Assembly: GCA_903928915.1 (NCBI GenBank)
Contig: CAIYSL010000138.1
Location: 1-64,000 of the forward strand
Reading direction: 5' to 3'
DNA from: an uncultured Syntrophobacterales bacterium
Lineage (GTDB): Bacteria; Desulfobacterota; Syntrophia; Syntrophales; UBA5619
Length of the DNA stretch: 64,000 bases
In this document: positions 27,247 through 36,226 of the stretch, piece by piece
Layout of the letters: every line of letters starts with the position of its first letter
Position numbering within the stretch: the stretch's first letter is position 1
Notes under the pieces: model-generated
Seen by the model: only the letters and a program-made list of their open reading frames with translations
Databases searched by the model: none
Told to the model about the DNA's origin: nothing
Position numbers and translations under genes: made by a program

Positions 27247-27918
27247 ATGACGGCTTTTCTGTTTTCACTCGGTTTCGTCGTCCTGGCGGAGATGGGGGAC
27301 AAGACCCAGCTCCTGGCCATGGCCTTCGCCACCCGCTACCGCGCCTCCGTGGTCCTCTGGGGGGTGTTCGCCGCGACCACCTGCAACCATTTCCTGGCCG
27401 TGCTGGCGGGCAACTACCTCACCGACGTCGTGCCGGTGCGGTACATCCAGGTAGCCGCTGCCGCGTCGTTCATCCTCTTCGGGCTCTGGACCATCCGCGG
27501 CGACGAACTGCGGGGGGAAGACAAGCGGTTCAGCTTCTCTCCCTTCTGGTCGGTGACGATTGCCTTTTTCCTCGCCGAGATGGGCGACAAGACGCAGCTG
27601 GCCACGGTGACCCTTGCCGCCAAGTACCAGTCCGTCATCCCGGTCCTGGCCGGGACGACGATCGCCATGCTGATCGCCGACGCCATCGGCATCGTAATCG
27701 GCGTCAACCTGGGCAGGAAGATACCCGAGCGGGCGGTCAAATGGGTCGCGGCGCTGATCTTCGTCGGGTTCGGCCTCACCGGCCTGTACGAATACCTGCC
27801 TGCCGAACTGCTGTCGGCCCCGGTCGTAATCGGAGGGCTTGCGATCGTTTTCTGCTCGGTCGCCTTCCTGGGGCGGGCAGACCTTTCCCGGCTCCTCCAG
27901 CGGACCCTTTCCCCTTGA
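27247..27918 (+). CDS. TMEM165/GDT1-family Mn2+ (Ca2+) transporter
   Basis: This 223-residue, six-helix membrane protein carries the family motif E-x-G-D-K-T/S twice, in LAEMGDKTQLLAM (about 14-26) and LAEMGDKTQLATV (about 113-125). This duplicated inverted topology defines GDT1/UPF0016 proteins, which exchange Mn2+ or Ca2+ for protons. The ATG at 27247 has GGAG seven bases upstream and lies 20 bases behind the riboswitch terminator. With the yybP-ykoY riboswitch in front, Mn2+ export is the best guess. Confidence 0.9.
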   Translation: MTAFLFSLGFVVLAEMGDKTQLLAMAFATRYRASVVLWGVFAATTCNHFLAVLAGNYLTDVVPVRYIQVAAAASFILFGLWTIRGDELRGEDKRFSFSPFWSVTIAFFLAEMGDKTQLATVTLAAKYQSVIPVLAGTTIAMLIADAIGIVIGVNLGRKIPERAVKWVAALIFVGFGLTGLYEYLPAELLSAPVVIGGLAIVFCSVAFLGRADLSRLLQRTLSP

Positions 27919-27942
27919 CACCCCTTTGCCTTTTTCTATATC
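27915..27942 (+). promoter_or_regulatory. Sigma-70 promoter of the two-component system
   Basis: TTGACA (27915-27920) overlaps the transporter stop codon, and TATATC (27937-27942) follows at 16 bases. The kinase gene starts 60 bases later. Confidence 0.7.
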
Positions 27943-28002
27943 GTTCGCAAAGAAGCGAGTGGTTGCGGAGATGACGCGCACCCCGTTCCGAAAGGGTATT
28001 GG

Positions 28003-29769
28003 ATGAAGAAGGGCAAAAGTTACCGCTCCCTCTACCTGCCCGCCTGGTCGATCGTGGCTGCCGTCGTTGCCCTTCTGACGGTCATCGCCGTTTCCACCTA
28101 CCGGAATATGAGCCGGGAGACGGGGAGGATGGAAGAGTCCCTCCTGCGGGAGGGGCTGGTCATCATCCGGGCGATCGAGGCGGGCGTGCGCGCCGATTCC
28201 GCCGCCACGCCCCCCCAGGAGCAGCGGCTCCGGAAACTCGTGGCGGAGATTGCCCGCGAACCCGAGATCGCCGCCATCCTGATTTTCGACGGCGAGGGGC
28301 GGGTCCTTGCCGACAGCCGCACGCCCCCGGCCACACCGGACCGGGTAAGCGGCGCCGCCTCCTTCCGCCTGCTGCTGCGGGAGAAGGGGTTGATAACCCG
28401 ATACCGCCAGCTGCCGGAGGGGGCGCAGGTGTTCGAGGTCGTCCAGCCCTTCCGCCCCTTCACCTACCATGCCTCTCCCTCCCGGCTCGGGGCGGTGGAG
28501 GAACTGGTGGTCCAGGCGGAGCAGCCGCTGCGGCGCTGGGCCGCAGACAAGATGATCGTCCTGAGTCTCCGTCTGGAGACCTTCGCCGCGGCCCGCCGGG
28601 AGGACCGGCACCATACGCTCTTGATGGCGGCGATCCTCGTCGCCCTGGGGATCGGGGCCCTGTACTTCATCTTCGTCGTGCAGAACTACTCCCTGGTGGA
28701 CCGGTCGCTGGCGCGGATGAAGAGCTACACGGAAAACGTCGTGGAGAGCATGGCGGACGGATTGATCGCCATCGACCGTCAGGGGCGGGTCGTTACCCTC
28801 AACCGGCGGGCAGCCGAGATCTTCGGCCGGGAGCACCCGGAGGGGAGGGGCATCACCGACCTGCTGGGCAAGGATGTGGAAGGCATCCTGGGGCCTCCGG
28901 AGGCGCGGGCGCTGGTGCGCGACCGGGAGATCGAGATCCCGAGAGGGGCGGGGACGCGGATCCCGCTGAGCCTCAGCGCCGCGCCGCTCAGGGACGACGC
29001 GGGGCGGGAGCTGGGCTCGGTCATCCTGATCAAGGACATGCGGCAGATCCGGGAGCTCCAGGAGAAGGTGCGCCGCAGCGAGCGGCTGGCGTCGCTCGGC
29101 AGGCTCGCGGCCGGCGTCGCCCATGAGATCCGCAACCCGCTGAGCTCCATCCGGGGGTTCGCCCAGTACTTCCAGAGGCGGTTCAAAGGGCAGGCCGAGG
29201 AGGAAGGGTACGCCGCGGTCATGGTGGGCGAGGTGGACCGTCTCAACCGGGTGATCACGGAACTCCTAGAGTTCGCCGCGGCAAGAGAGCCGCGCCGGGA
29301 GCCGCACCTGGTTGCGGAGATCGCCGAGCATGCCCTGAACCTGCTCGCCCCCGACATCGATAGCCGGGGGGTGTCGGTGGAGCGGGAGTACGAACCGGAC
29401 CTGCCGCCCATCGCCGTCGACCGTGATCAGATCACCCAGGTGTTCATCAACGTCCTGCTGAACGCCCTCCAGTCGATGGAGGAGGGAGGAACGGTCCGCA
29501 TCGCGATTCGGCGCGCCGCCGCTCCGGCCGGCGTCGAGGTCCGCATCGCCGACACGGGGGCGGGGATCCCGGCCGAGGATCGGGAAAAGGTGTTCGAGCC
29601 CTTCTTCAGCCGGAAACGAAAAGGGACCGGCCTGGGGTTGGCGATCGTCCACCAGATCGTCGCCGCACACCGGGGGGAGGTCGGCGTGGAAAGTGAACCG
29701 GGCAGAGGGACGACGTTCAGGATAATCCTGCCGGGGAACGGGGCGGTTGTTTCCCCTCGGGCGGTCTAA
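28003..29769 (+). CDS. Sensor histidine kinase, ZraS/HydH-like
   Basis: This 588-residue membrane kinase has TM1 at about 13-32, a periplasmic sensor domain of about 175 residues, TM2 at 207-229 and a PAS domain at about 240-345 (VVESMADGLIAIDRQGRVV). A HisKA domain with the phosphorylated His in AAGVAHEIRNPLSS (near 372) and an HATPase domain with NVLLNALQSMEEGG, ADTGAGIP and GTGLGLAIV follow. There is no HAMP domain. The layout matches the ZraS group, which senses Zn/Pb stress in enterics; the signal here is unknown. The response-regulator gene follows after ten bases, so the two are co-transcribed. Confidence 0.92.
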   Translation: MKKGKSYRSLYLPAWSIVAAVVALLTVIAVSTYRNMSRETGRMEESLLREGLVIIRAIEAGVRADSAATPPQEQRLRKLVAEIAREPEIAAILIFDGEGRVLADSRTPPATPDRVSGAASFRLLLREKGLITRYRQLPEGAQVFEVVQPFRPFTYHASPSRLGAVEELVVQAEQPLRRWAADKMIVLSLRLETFAAARREDRHHTLLMAAILVALGIGALYFIFVVQNYSLVDRSLARMKSYTENVVESMADGLIAIDRQGRVVTLNRRAAEIFGREHPEGRGITDLLGKDVEGILGPPEARALVRDREIEIPRGAGTRIPLSLSAAPLRDDAGRELGSVILIKDMRQIRELQEKVRRSERLASLGRLAAGVAHEIRNPLSSIRGFAQYFQRRFKGQAEEEGYAAVMVGEVDRLNRVITELLEFAAAREPRREPHLVAEIAEHALNLLAPDIDSRGVSVEREYEPDLPPIAVDRDQITQVFINVLLNALQSMEEGGTVRIAIRRAAAPAGVEVRIADTGAGIPAEDREKVFEPFFSRKRKGTGLGLAIVHQIVAAHRGEVGVESEPGRGTTFRIILPGNGAVVSPRAV

Positions 29770-29779
29770 GGGAGCCGAT

Positions 29780-31162
29780 ATGACGGAGAAGCCGAAGATT
29801 CTCGTTGTGGACGACGAAGAGAGCCACCGGATCATGCTCCGGGCAGTCCTGCGCGCCGACGGGTATGCCGTGACCGAGGCCGCCGACGGCACCGAGGCCG
29901 TTGCGGCCGCCGAAAAAGAGGCCTTTGACGTCATCCTGATGGACATCCGGATGACGAACATGGACGGGATCGAGGCCCTGGGCGAGATCCGGAAGATCAG
30001 CCCGCAGGTTCCGGTCCTGATCATGACCGCCTATGCCTCAGTCAAGACGGCGGTGGAAGCACTGAAAACGGGAGCCTTCGATTACCTGACCAAACCGCTG
30101 GACATCGAGGAGCTGAAGGTCCTGATCGACAAGGCGATGGACCACTACCATCTCCGCAGCGAGAACCTGGTCCTCAAGGAGCGCCTCGGCGACCGATTCG
30201 ACTTCTCCCGGATCATTGCCGCAAGCCCGAAGATGAAGAACCTCCTGGAGACGCTGGCGATGGTCGCCCCCTCCGACGCCACGGTCCTGATCATGGGGGA
30301 GAGCGGCACGGGCAAGGAGGTGATCGCCAATGCGATCCACCACAACAGCCCCCGGGCCGGCGAGCCCTTCATCAAGGTCTCCTGCGCCGCCCTCCCGGAG
30401 ACGCTCCTGGAAAGCGAACTGTTCGGCCACGAAAAGGGGGCCTTTACCGGCGCCGTGGCCCGGCGCGAGGGGCGGTTTCAGCTCGCCCACGGGGGAAGCA
30501 TTTTTCTCGACGAGGTGGGCGAGATGAGCCCGGCCCTGCAGACGAAGCTCCTCAGGGTCCTCCAGGAGAAGGAATTCGAGCCGTTGGGGGGCGCCCGGAC
30601 GGTCAAGGTGGACATCCGGGTGATCGCGGCCACGAACCGGGACCTGGAAAGGGAGGTCAAGGAGGGGCGCTTCCGGGAGGACCTCTACTACCGCCTGAAC
30701 GTGGTGCCCATCGTCCTGCCGCCGCTCCGGGAGCGGCGCGAGGACATCCCGCTGCTGGCAGACCACTTCCTGGCCCTGTTCCGCGAGAAGAACGGCAAGC
30801 CGATCAAGGCGATCTCGGGCAAGGCCCTCGACCTGCTCGTCCGGTACGATTGGCCGGGGAACGTTCGCGAGTTGGAAAACGTGATCGAGCGGGCCGTGAT
30901 CCTCTGCCGCGACGAGGTCCTGGTCCCGGCCGATCTCCCGCCCCAGATCAGGATGCTTTCGGAGCAGGAGGGGGATGACCCTCCGGCGATACGCTCCGGG
31001 ATGAGCCTCGACGAGATGGAGCGGGCGCTGATCGTCAAGACCCTCGACGAAACCGGCGGCAACCGCACCCGGGCCGCGGAGATCCTCGGCATCAACCGCC
31101 GCACCCTCCAGAACAAGCTCAGACAGTACGGTCTGGCCGCCCCGCCTGCAGAAGCGCAGTGA
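29780..31162 (+). CDS. Sigma-54-dependent response regulator, ZraR/NtrC-like
   Basis: This 460-residue activator has a receiver domain with phospho-Asp D55 (VILMDIR), a sigma-54 AAA+ domain with Walker A GESGTGKE and the sigma-54 contact loop [14 protein letters not shown], and a Fis-type HTH at the C-terminus ([20 protein letters not shown]). It therefore activates sigma-54 promoters when phosphorylated by the kinase encoded just upstream. A very good sigma-54 promoter lies 450 bases downstream in front of the SurA-like/DUF2318/ABC operon, the likely target. Confidence 0.94.
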   Translation: MTEKPKILVVDDEESHRIMLRAVLRADGYAVTEAADGTEAVAAAEKEAFDVILMDIRMTNMDGIEALGEIRKISPQVPVLIMTAYASVKTAVEALKTGAFDYLTKPLDIEELKVLIDKAMDHYHLRSENLVLKERLGDRFDFSRIIAASPKMKNLLETLAMVAPSDATVLIMGESGTGKEVIANAIHHNSPRAGEPFIKVSCAALPETLLESELFGHEKGAFTGAVARREGRFQLAHGGSIFLDEVGEMSPALQTKLLRVLQEKEFEPLGGARTVKVDIRVIAATNRDLEREVKEGRFREDLYYRLNVVPIVLPPLRERREDIPLLADHFLALFREKNGKPIKAISGKALDLLVRYDWPGNVRELENVIERAVILCRDEVLVPADLPPQIRMLSEQEGDDPPAIRSGMSLDEMERALIVKTLDETGGNRTRAAEILGINRRTLQNKLRQYGLAAPPAEAQ

Positions 31163-31605
31163 CCGGCGCACCTGTGCACCGATAAAAACCCCCGGCAGGA
31201 ATCAATTCCCTCCGGGGGGGCGGGATCCACAAATGCCGTCTTTGTTCTCAGTGGGAATCACATTTCCATGCACTCGGCCTTCTGCGGGTGATGATCACCA
31301 ATAGGCCCCTGGGTGGTTTATGTATTAGATTTCCACTTTCCTGAACGAATAACGCACACCGTAGACCGTCCTTTTGAGCTTGATATCGGTCTTTCCTGCC
31401 GCAGACTTTAATCGACCTCCCTCTCCTGTGGCGCCCCTGTCCGATCCGGGGTGCCGAAAACATTCCCACCTGGCCCCGGACGGCCGGCAGAGTGAGAATA
31501 AATACCGCACCGCCGGCCAAGGCCTCTGCCGCCCGCCAGCCGTTAGTTTCAATAATAAATAATGATGCCCGCATGTTATATTCATCGTCGCTCAGCGCTG
31601 CTTGC
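31163..31605. other. Intergenic region upstream of the sigma-54 promoter
   Basis: No convincing gene lies in these 440 bases. A CCCCCGG/CCGGGGG hairpin (about 31188-31220) is followed by T-rich sequence only in the minus direction. Two inverted repeats could be enhancer sites for the sigma-54 activator: GGTGAT-G-ATCACC (31287-31299) and TCCGGGG/CCCCGGA (31445-31480). A minus-strand frame ending at 31325 has a plausible C-terminus but no family match. Confidence 0.4.
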
Positions 31606-31621
31606 TGGCACGCCGGTTGCT
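31606..31621 (+). promoter_or_regulatory. Sigma-54 (-24/-12) promoter
   Basis: TGGCACG-CCGG-TTGCT matches the consensus TGGCACG-N4-TTGCW at every fixed position. The GG at 31607 and GC at 31619 have the required 12-base phase. It lies 60 bases before the SurA-like gene and 450 bases after a sigma-54-dependent regulator gene. Confidence 0.85.
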
Positions 31622-31680
31622 CCTGGTGAGCGGTAAGCGCAGCGGCGCGGAGTCGCTGCGCCGGGAAGCGGAGGAGCGGT

Positions 31681-32673
31681 ATGACGGAGCAGGCACAATG
31701 CCGCCGGTGCGGCACAGGGGCCACGGATGGGCAGGAGGAATACTGCCCGGACTGCGGCGCGGAGGTCCGCAGGAAAAGACGAAACAGCAGCTGGGGGCTG
31801 GCCAGTGCGGTGGCCGGCCTGCTGCTTGTGGGGGTGGTGTATGCCTACGGGGAGCTGAACCCCTGGGACTATTCCTGGGATGCCCTCACGGGGCGGCCCG
31901 CGGCGATCGTCAACGGCGAGCCTATCGGCCGGTCCGCGGCGCGGCAGCGGGTCGAGGCGGGAAAGCGGATGCTGGAGCGGGAGTACGGCAGGGACCTCTT
32001 CTTCGGGGAACGGGGAGAGGCGCTCCTGGCGGAGCTGGAACAGGAAGTCCTGGAGAAGATGGTGGCGGAGCGGCTGGTGGCCCAGGAGGCGCGCCGGCTG
32101 AACGTAACCATCAGCGACGCCCGGGTCGAGCAGGAGATGCACCGGATCGGCAGCGAGGTGTATGGGTCGTGGCAGCAGTGCCTGGCGAGTCTTCAGGCCG
32201 ACGGAATCTCCCCGGAGGACCTGGCCGATCAGGTCCGGAACCTGCTCCTGTTTCGGGAAGTGGGCAGGGCCAAGGCGCCTTCGGGTGACGATCCCGACCG
32301 CAGCGCCAGCCTCTGGCTCGTGCAGGCGCGGCAGACCGCCAGGATCACCCTGAGCACTGCGGTCGCCCCCCGGCGGGTCGGGCTGCCGGGAGTCGGGTCG
32401 TGCTGTTCGACGGGATACGGCAGGAGCGGCAGCGGCTGCGGGGGCAGGGGCGGCGGCTGCTCGCAAGGCTCCGTTACGGGGCCGGCGGCCCAGGAGAGCA
32501 AGGAAAAGGCGGGCGCGGCGGCGCTTGCCGAGTACCGCAAGACCGATCCGGCCGGCGAAGGGGTGGAGGCGCGGGTCACCGATTTTGGCTGTCACCTCCA
32601 GGTGGATGTGGAAAAGGGCGGCAGGGTTCTCAAATCATACGCCTATCAGGACGGACGGATTACGGAAAATTGA
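31681..32673 (+). CDS. Membrane-anchored SurA_N-like protein with zinc ribbon and Cys/Gly cluster
   Basis: This 330-residue protein combines unlike parts. A short zinc ribbon (CRRCG and CPDCG, residues 7-25) precedes one transmembrane helix (about 38-58). A SurA N-terminal-like helical domain (AAIVNGEPIGRSAARQRV to about 200) follows. A low-complexity segment at about 238-265 contains SCCSTGYG, SGCGG and GGGCSQG. A C-terminal piece with VTDFGCHLQVDVEKGG closes the protein. No peptidyl-prolyl isomerase domain is seen. The five clustered cysteines suggest metal or cluster binding outside the membrane. It is first in an operon with DUF2318 and an ABC exporter, behind a sigma-54 promoter. The function is unknown. 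Confidence 0.72.
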   Translation: MTEQAQCRRCGTGATDGQEEYCPDCGAEVRRKRRNSSWGLASAVAGLLLVGVVYAYGELNPWDYSWDALTGRPAAIVNGEPIGRSAARQRVEAGKRMLEREYGRDLFFGERGEALLAELEQEVLEKMVAERLVAQEARRLNVTISDARVEQEMHRIGSEVYGSWQQCLASLQADGISPEDLADQVRNLLLFREVGRAKAPSGDDPDRSASLWLVQARQTARITLSTAVAPRRVGLPGVGSCCSTGYGRSGSGCGGRGGGCSQGSVTGPAAQESKEKAGAAALAEYRKTDPAGEGVEARVTDFGCHLQVDVEKGGRVLKSYAYQDGRITEN

Positions 32674-32701
32674 TACACCCCGGTGAAGATGGGGAGAGGG
32701 G

Positions 32702-33262
32702 ATGGTTAGCATGTCTTACAGGTCACACAGCGGTTGGGGCATATTCCGCAGCAGCGGATCGGGAAGAACGGGACTCTCCGGGCGGGCGGCTGTTTCATCC
32801 GGCGGCGCCGGGGTGCTGCTTATGGCCATCGTCCTTGCGGGGGTGCTGGGGGGCGGCGCGCCCGAGCGTGCCGAGGCACAGCCGCCGGCCCCTGCAAACG
32901 GCGAGGTGACGTACCCGGCGAGCATGTTCGACAACGGCAAGGCGCGCCATTTCGAGTACAAGAGCGCCGACGGCGTCACGGTCAAGTACTTCCTGATCAA
33001 GAGTTCCGACGGCGTCATCCGGGCGGCCTTCGACGCCTGCGACGTCTGCTGGCGGGAAAAGAAGGGGTACGCCCAGAAGGACGACTTCATGGTCTGCCGG
33101 AATTGCGGGATGCGCTTTCCCTCCGCGCGGATAAACGTGGTCTCCGGCGGCTGCAACCCGGCACCGCTGGCGAGAACCGCCGAGAACGGCAGGGTCGTCA
33201 TCAAGGTGGCGCATATCCTGGAAGGGAAGCGCTTCTTCAGCTTAGGAGGTGGCCGGTCATGA
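32702..33262 (+). CDS. DUF2318 (Fe-S-containing) membrane-anchored protein
   Basis: This 186-residue protein has a hydrophobic signal or anchor (VLLMAIVLAGVLG, about 39-51), then the DUF2318 domain: HFEYKSADGVTVKYFLIKS, AAFDACDVCWREKKGYAQ, VCRNCGMRFPS and SGGCNPAPL. The cysteines in CDVC, CRNC and GGC are the expected metal or cluster ligands. In Campylobacter and relatives, DUF2318 proteins occur with P19/Ftr1 iron uptake and FtsX-like ABC genes. The same ABC partners follow here, with the permease start overlapping this stop (ATGA). The role in metal handling is inferred from context. Confidence 0.85.
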   Translation: MVSMSYRSHSGWGIFRSSGSGRTGLSGRAAVSSGGAGVLLMAIVLAGVLGGGAPERAEAQPPAPANGEVTYPASMFDNGKARHFEYKSADGVTVKYFLIKSSDGVIRAAFDACDVCWREKKGYAQKDDFMVCRNCGMRFPSARINVVSGGCNPAPLARTAENGRVVIKVAHILEGKRFFSLGGGRS

Positions 33263-34419
33263 CCCTCGGCGATATTGCGATAGGCAACCTGCGGCGACGG
33301 AAGGGGAAGGCCTTTTTCGTTCTGGCCGGGCTTCTGATCGGGGTCTCCACGGTGGTGGCGCTGCTGAGCCTCGTCACGGCGATGAAAGAGGACATCAACC
33401 ACAAGCTGGAGATGTACGGCGCCAATGTCCTGATCGTCCCGAAGACCGAAAACCTCTCCCTCACCTACGGCGGCCTCTCCCTCGGCGGGGTCTCCTTCGA
33501 GATGCGTGAGATCAAGGAAGAGGAGCTGGCGAACATCGCCAAGATTCCGAACGCCAACAACGTCGCCGCCGTGGGGCCGATGGTCCTGGGGCCGGTGACC
33601 GTAGGCGGCCGACAGCTGCTGATGGCCGGGGTTGATTTCCAGGCCTTCCGGGTCCTGCGGCCCTGGTGGGTCGTCAAGGGCCAGGAGCCCGACGACGGCG
33701 GGGCGCTGCTCGGCGCCGAGGCGGCGCGCCTCCTGGGGCTTGCGACGGGCGGGCGGCTGACGATCAACGGCCGCGAGCTCACCGTGTCGGGCGTCCTCGA
33801 TGTGACGGGGTCGCAGGACGACGGCCTGATCTTCGCCCCCCTGGCGATGACCCAGGAACTCCTCGGGAAGGAAGGGCGGATCTCCATGGCCGAGGTCGCC
33901 GCCCTCTGTTCGGGCTGCCCGATCCCCGAGATGGTGCAACAGATCTCCGCGGTACTCCCGGGGGCGAACGTCATGGCCATCCAGCAGGTGGTGAAGGGGC
34001 GGATGGAGACGCTCGGCCACTTCGAGAAGTTCTCCTACGGAATCTCCGGACTGGTCCTGTTGGTGGGGAGCCTGATGGTCCTGGTGACGATGATGGGGAG
34101 CGTCCGGGAGCGGACCGTAGAGATCGGCATCTTCAGCGCCATGGGGTTCCGGGGTAGCCACGTCATCCGGATCATCCTGATGGAGGCGGCGATCGTTGCG
34201 GGTCTCGCCGGCGTCCTCGGCTATCTGCTCGGGTTCGGGGCGACAAAGCTGCTGATCCCGCTGTTCGCCGAAGGCGGCCACGGCGCCCATGTGGCCTTCG
34301 ATCCGATCCTTGCGGCAGGGGCGTTCGTCCTGTCGCTGGTCGTGGGGCTTGCAGCCAGCAGCTACCCGGCCTTTACGGCGTCGCGCCTCGACCCGAACGA
34401 AGCCCTCAGGGCACTCTAG
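33259..34419 (+). CDS. FtsX/MacB-like ABC transporter permease
   Basis: This 386-residue permease has a first TM helix near 18-42 (AFFVLAGLLIGVSTVVALLS), a MacB-like periplasmic domain of about 220 residues, and three C-terminal TM helices with the FtsX-family segment VRERTVEIGIFSAMGFRGSHV. SYPAFTASRLDPNEALRAL is the classic C-terminus. CSGCP in the periplasmic domain is unusual and may bind metal. It starts four bases inside the DUF2318 gene and is followed after 14 bases by its ATPase. Confidence 0.9.
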   Translation: MTLGDIAIGNLRRRKGKAFFVLAGLLIGVSTVVALLSLVTAMKEDINHKLEMYGANVLIVPKTENLSLTYGGLSLGGVSFEMREIKEEELANIAKIPNANNVAAVGPMVLGPVTVGGRQLLMAGVDFQAFRVLRPWWVVKGQEPDDGGALLGAEAARLLGLATGGRLTINGRELTVSGVLDVTGSQDDGLIFAPLAMTQELLGKEGRISMAEVAALCSGCPIPEMVQQISAVLPGANVMAIQQVVKGRMETLGHFEKFSYGISGLVLLVGSLMVLVTMMGSVRERTVEIGIFSAMGFRGSHVIRIILMEAAIVAGLAGVLGYLLGFGATKLLIPLFAEGGHGAHVAFDPILAAGAFVLSLVVGLAASSYPAFTASRLDPNEALRAL

Positions 34420-34433
34420 GAGGATACATACCG

Positions 34434-35102
34434 ATGAAACGGATACAGGCCGAGGGGATAGAAAAACGGTACGGAACGGGCGACACCGCGGTGACCGCCC
34501 TGAAGGGGGTCAGCTTCACGATCGAGCCGGGCGAGTTCGTGTCGGTCATGGGGGAGTCGGGGTCGGGGAAATCGACGCTCCTGTCGATCGTCGGGACCTT
34601 GAACAGACCGACCACGGGGAGGCTGATGGTCGACGACGTGGACGTCTACGCCCTCGGGCAGGATGCCCGGGCCGACTTCCGGCGGGAATCGATCGGGTTC
34701 GTGTTCCAGAATTTCAACCTCTTGCCCTATCTCACGCTGGCCGAGAATGTGATGCTCCCGCTGGCGACGGTCGGGGAGAAGAAGGCACAGAAGCGGGCCA
34801 AGGCCCTTGCCGCCCTCGAACGGGTCGGCCTTGCCAGGAAGGCGGGACGCCTCCCCGGTCAGATCTCCGGGGGGGAGCAGGAGCGGGTGGCCATCGCCCG
34901 GGCGATCGTCGGCCGTCCGCCGATCATTCTCGCCGACGAGCCGACGGGCAACCTCGACTCGAAGACGGGCAAGGAGATCATGGCGATCATCAACACCCTC
35001 AACGCCGAGGGGATGACGATCATCATGGTCACCCACAACCCGGAGTATGCGGCCTACGCAAACCGGGTCCTCAGGGTGGCCGACGGCATACTCGCGCACT
35101 AG
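34434..35102 (+). CDS. ABC transporter ATP-binding protein (LolD/MacB type)
   Basis: This 222-residue ATPase has Walker [10 protein letters not shown] (about 37-45), the Q-loop [10 protein letters not shown], the signature [15 protein letters not shown] (here SGGEQ), Walker [15 protein letters not shown] and the H-loop VTHNPEYA. It pairs with the FtsX-like permease directly upstream. The set of permease, ATPase and DUF2318 resembles the export or reduction part of some metal-acquisition loci. Confidence 0.95.
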   Translation: MKRIQAEGIEKRYGTGDTAVTALKGVSFTIEPGEFVSVMGESGSGKSTLLSIVGTLNRPTTGRLMVDDVDVYALGQDARADFRRESIGFVFQNFNLLPYLTLAENVMLPLATVGEKKAQKRAKALAALERVGLARKAGRLPGQISGGEQERVAIARAIVGRPPIILADEPTGNLDSKTGKEIMAIINTLNAEGMTIIMVTHNPEYAAYANRVLRVADGILAH

Positions 35103-35138
35103 CCGCCGTCTACCCCGCGCAGAAACGGCGCCGGCGCT

Positions 35139-35170
35139 GCCGGGCGGTCTCTTCCTTCCTCCCGCCCGGC
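35139..35170. repeat. GC-rich inverted repeat after the ABC operon
   Basis: GCCGGGCGG and CCGCCCGGC (9 bp) pair around a 14-base pyrimidine loop. No T-tract follows. It lies in the 261-base gap between the convergent ABC operon and the Gly/Met-rich gene and may stop transcription from both sides with help of Rho. Nothing else was seen in that gap. Confidence 0.5.
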
Positions 35171-35363
35171 CGCCGGGCGCCGTATACCGGGCGGTGGTTA
35201 CGCGTAAGATGCGGTAACGGAAGCCTGGACCGGCGTAATCGTCAGCGCCCTGCCGGACCTGCGCGATCGCGGTCGGTTCGGCCATGGCCCGCGCTTCTTG
35301 AGGCGGAGGCGGGGCGCGACTGGACGGTCACGCCCCACCCAGAGGGAATCAGCCGAAGGTCGG

Positions 35364-36068
35364 TTAAAAATTCCCGAGCGGCAAGCCGAGGAGTGTGTGC
35401 ATCCAAACGCCGCCATTGTACCCATTTACCATGATGTCCATGCCGAAGCCCGCTCCCAGAGTGGTGTGGAATTTGTAGTAGCCCGGATAGGTCTCGGCGG
35501 GTTGCAGGGTGTACCCCAGGTTATTGGTATCGATAAACGTCTGGGCCGCCGCCTGCGCCTGGGCCGCGGTGAGCGCCAACTGCCTTCCCGTGGGATACCC
35601 GGAGAGGCCGTTTCCATAGCTCCCGTTGGCCATCATGGACATCCCCATCTCCTGGGTCACCACTCCCGTGAACTTGTCGGCGATCAGGTCGAAGGCCTTT
35701 CCCCCGTTCGCGTACGCGATTTCCGCCTTGTATACGGCGCCGTATTCCCAGAGCTCGGAAATCTGCAGTGCGCCGCTTGCCGTGGCGATGAAGGTCTGAA
35801 AGGCCGCTTCTGCGGCGGCAGCGCTCGCTATGGGGCGAAGCGTCACCAGGTATCCATGTCCGGCGCCGGGTCCCGGCATCCCGGTTCCTGAGGCCATTCC
35901 GTAGCCGTAGCCCGCGCCGCTGCCCATATGTGCCGTTCCCAATCCCGTGCCGGGGGCGCCGTAAGGCCCTCCCCCCATGCCCATGTGCCCTCCGCCCATC
36001 TGCGCCAAAGCGCTGCCTCCGGAAAGCAGGAAAACCATCACCGCGATCATCAAAGTTCTTTTGCTCAT
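35364..36068 (-). CDS. Exported Gly/Met/His-rich protein with tandem PepSY-like repeats
   Basis: This 234-residue protein has a signal peptide cut after ALA (GGSALAQM). A low-complexity segment rich in Gly, Met and His follows (MGGGHMGMGGGPYG, continuing to about residue 70). Two similar alpha/beta units then follow, each with a helix of the type AAAEAAFQTFIATA / AAQAQAAAQTFIDTN and strands such as YKAEIAYANGGKAFDL and FGMDIMVNGYNGG. The units resemble PepSY domains, but the match is weak. The Met/His motif suggests Cu or Ag binding, fitting the Cus-type efflux operon nearby. The ATG at 36068 follows GGAGAA; an ATG four codons upstream is possible. Confidence 0.65.
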   Translation of the reverse strand: MSKRTLMIAVMVFLLSGGSALAQMGGGHMGMGGGPYGAPGTGLGTAHMGSGAGYGYGMASGTGMPGPGAGHGYLVTLRPIASAAAAEAAFQTFIATASGALQISELWEYGAVYKAEIAYANGGKAFDLIADKFTGVVTQEMGMSMMANGSYGNGLSGYPTGRQLALTAAQAQAAAQTFIDTNNLGYTLQPAETYPGYYKFHTTLGAGFGMDIMVNGYNGGVWMHTLLGLPLGNF

Positions 36069-36226
36069 GTTCTTCTCCATTCTTCCAATTTGCAGTTGTC
36101 GTGTCTTGCAGCCTGTCCGTTTCATAATAACCCCCTCCCTCCTTTCACCGTTTTCCACGCCTGGCAGCGTCATCTCCGGACCGACTTCTTCATCGATAAG
36201 GCGATGGCGCTGCCTGTGCGTATGCG

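Noticed and set aside
31325-31585. Minus-strand frame of 86 codons ahead of the sigma-54 promoter
   Set aside because: Only the last 25 residues look protein-like, there is no family match and no ribosome site; it may be a remnant but cannot be supported.
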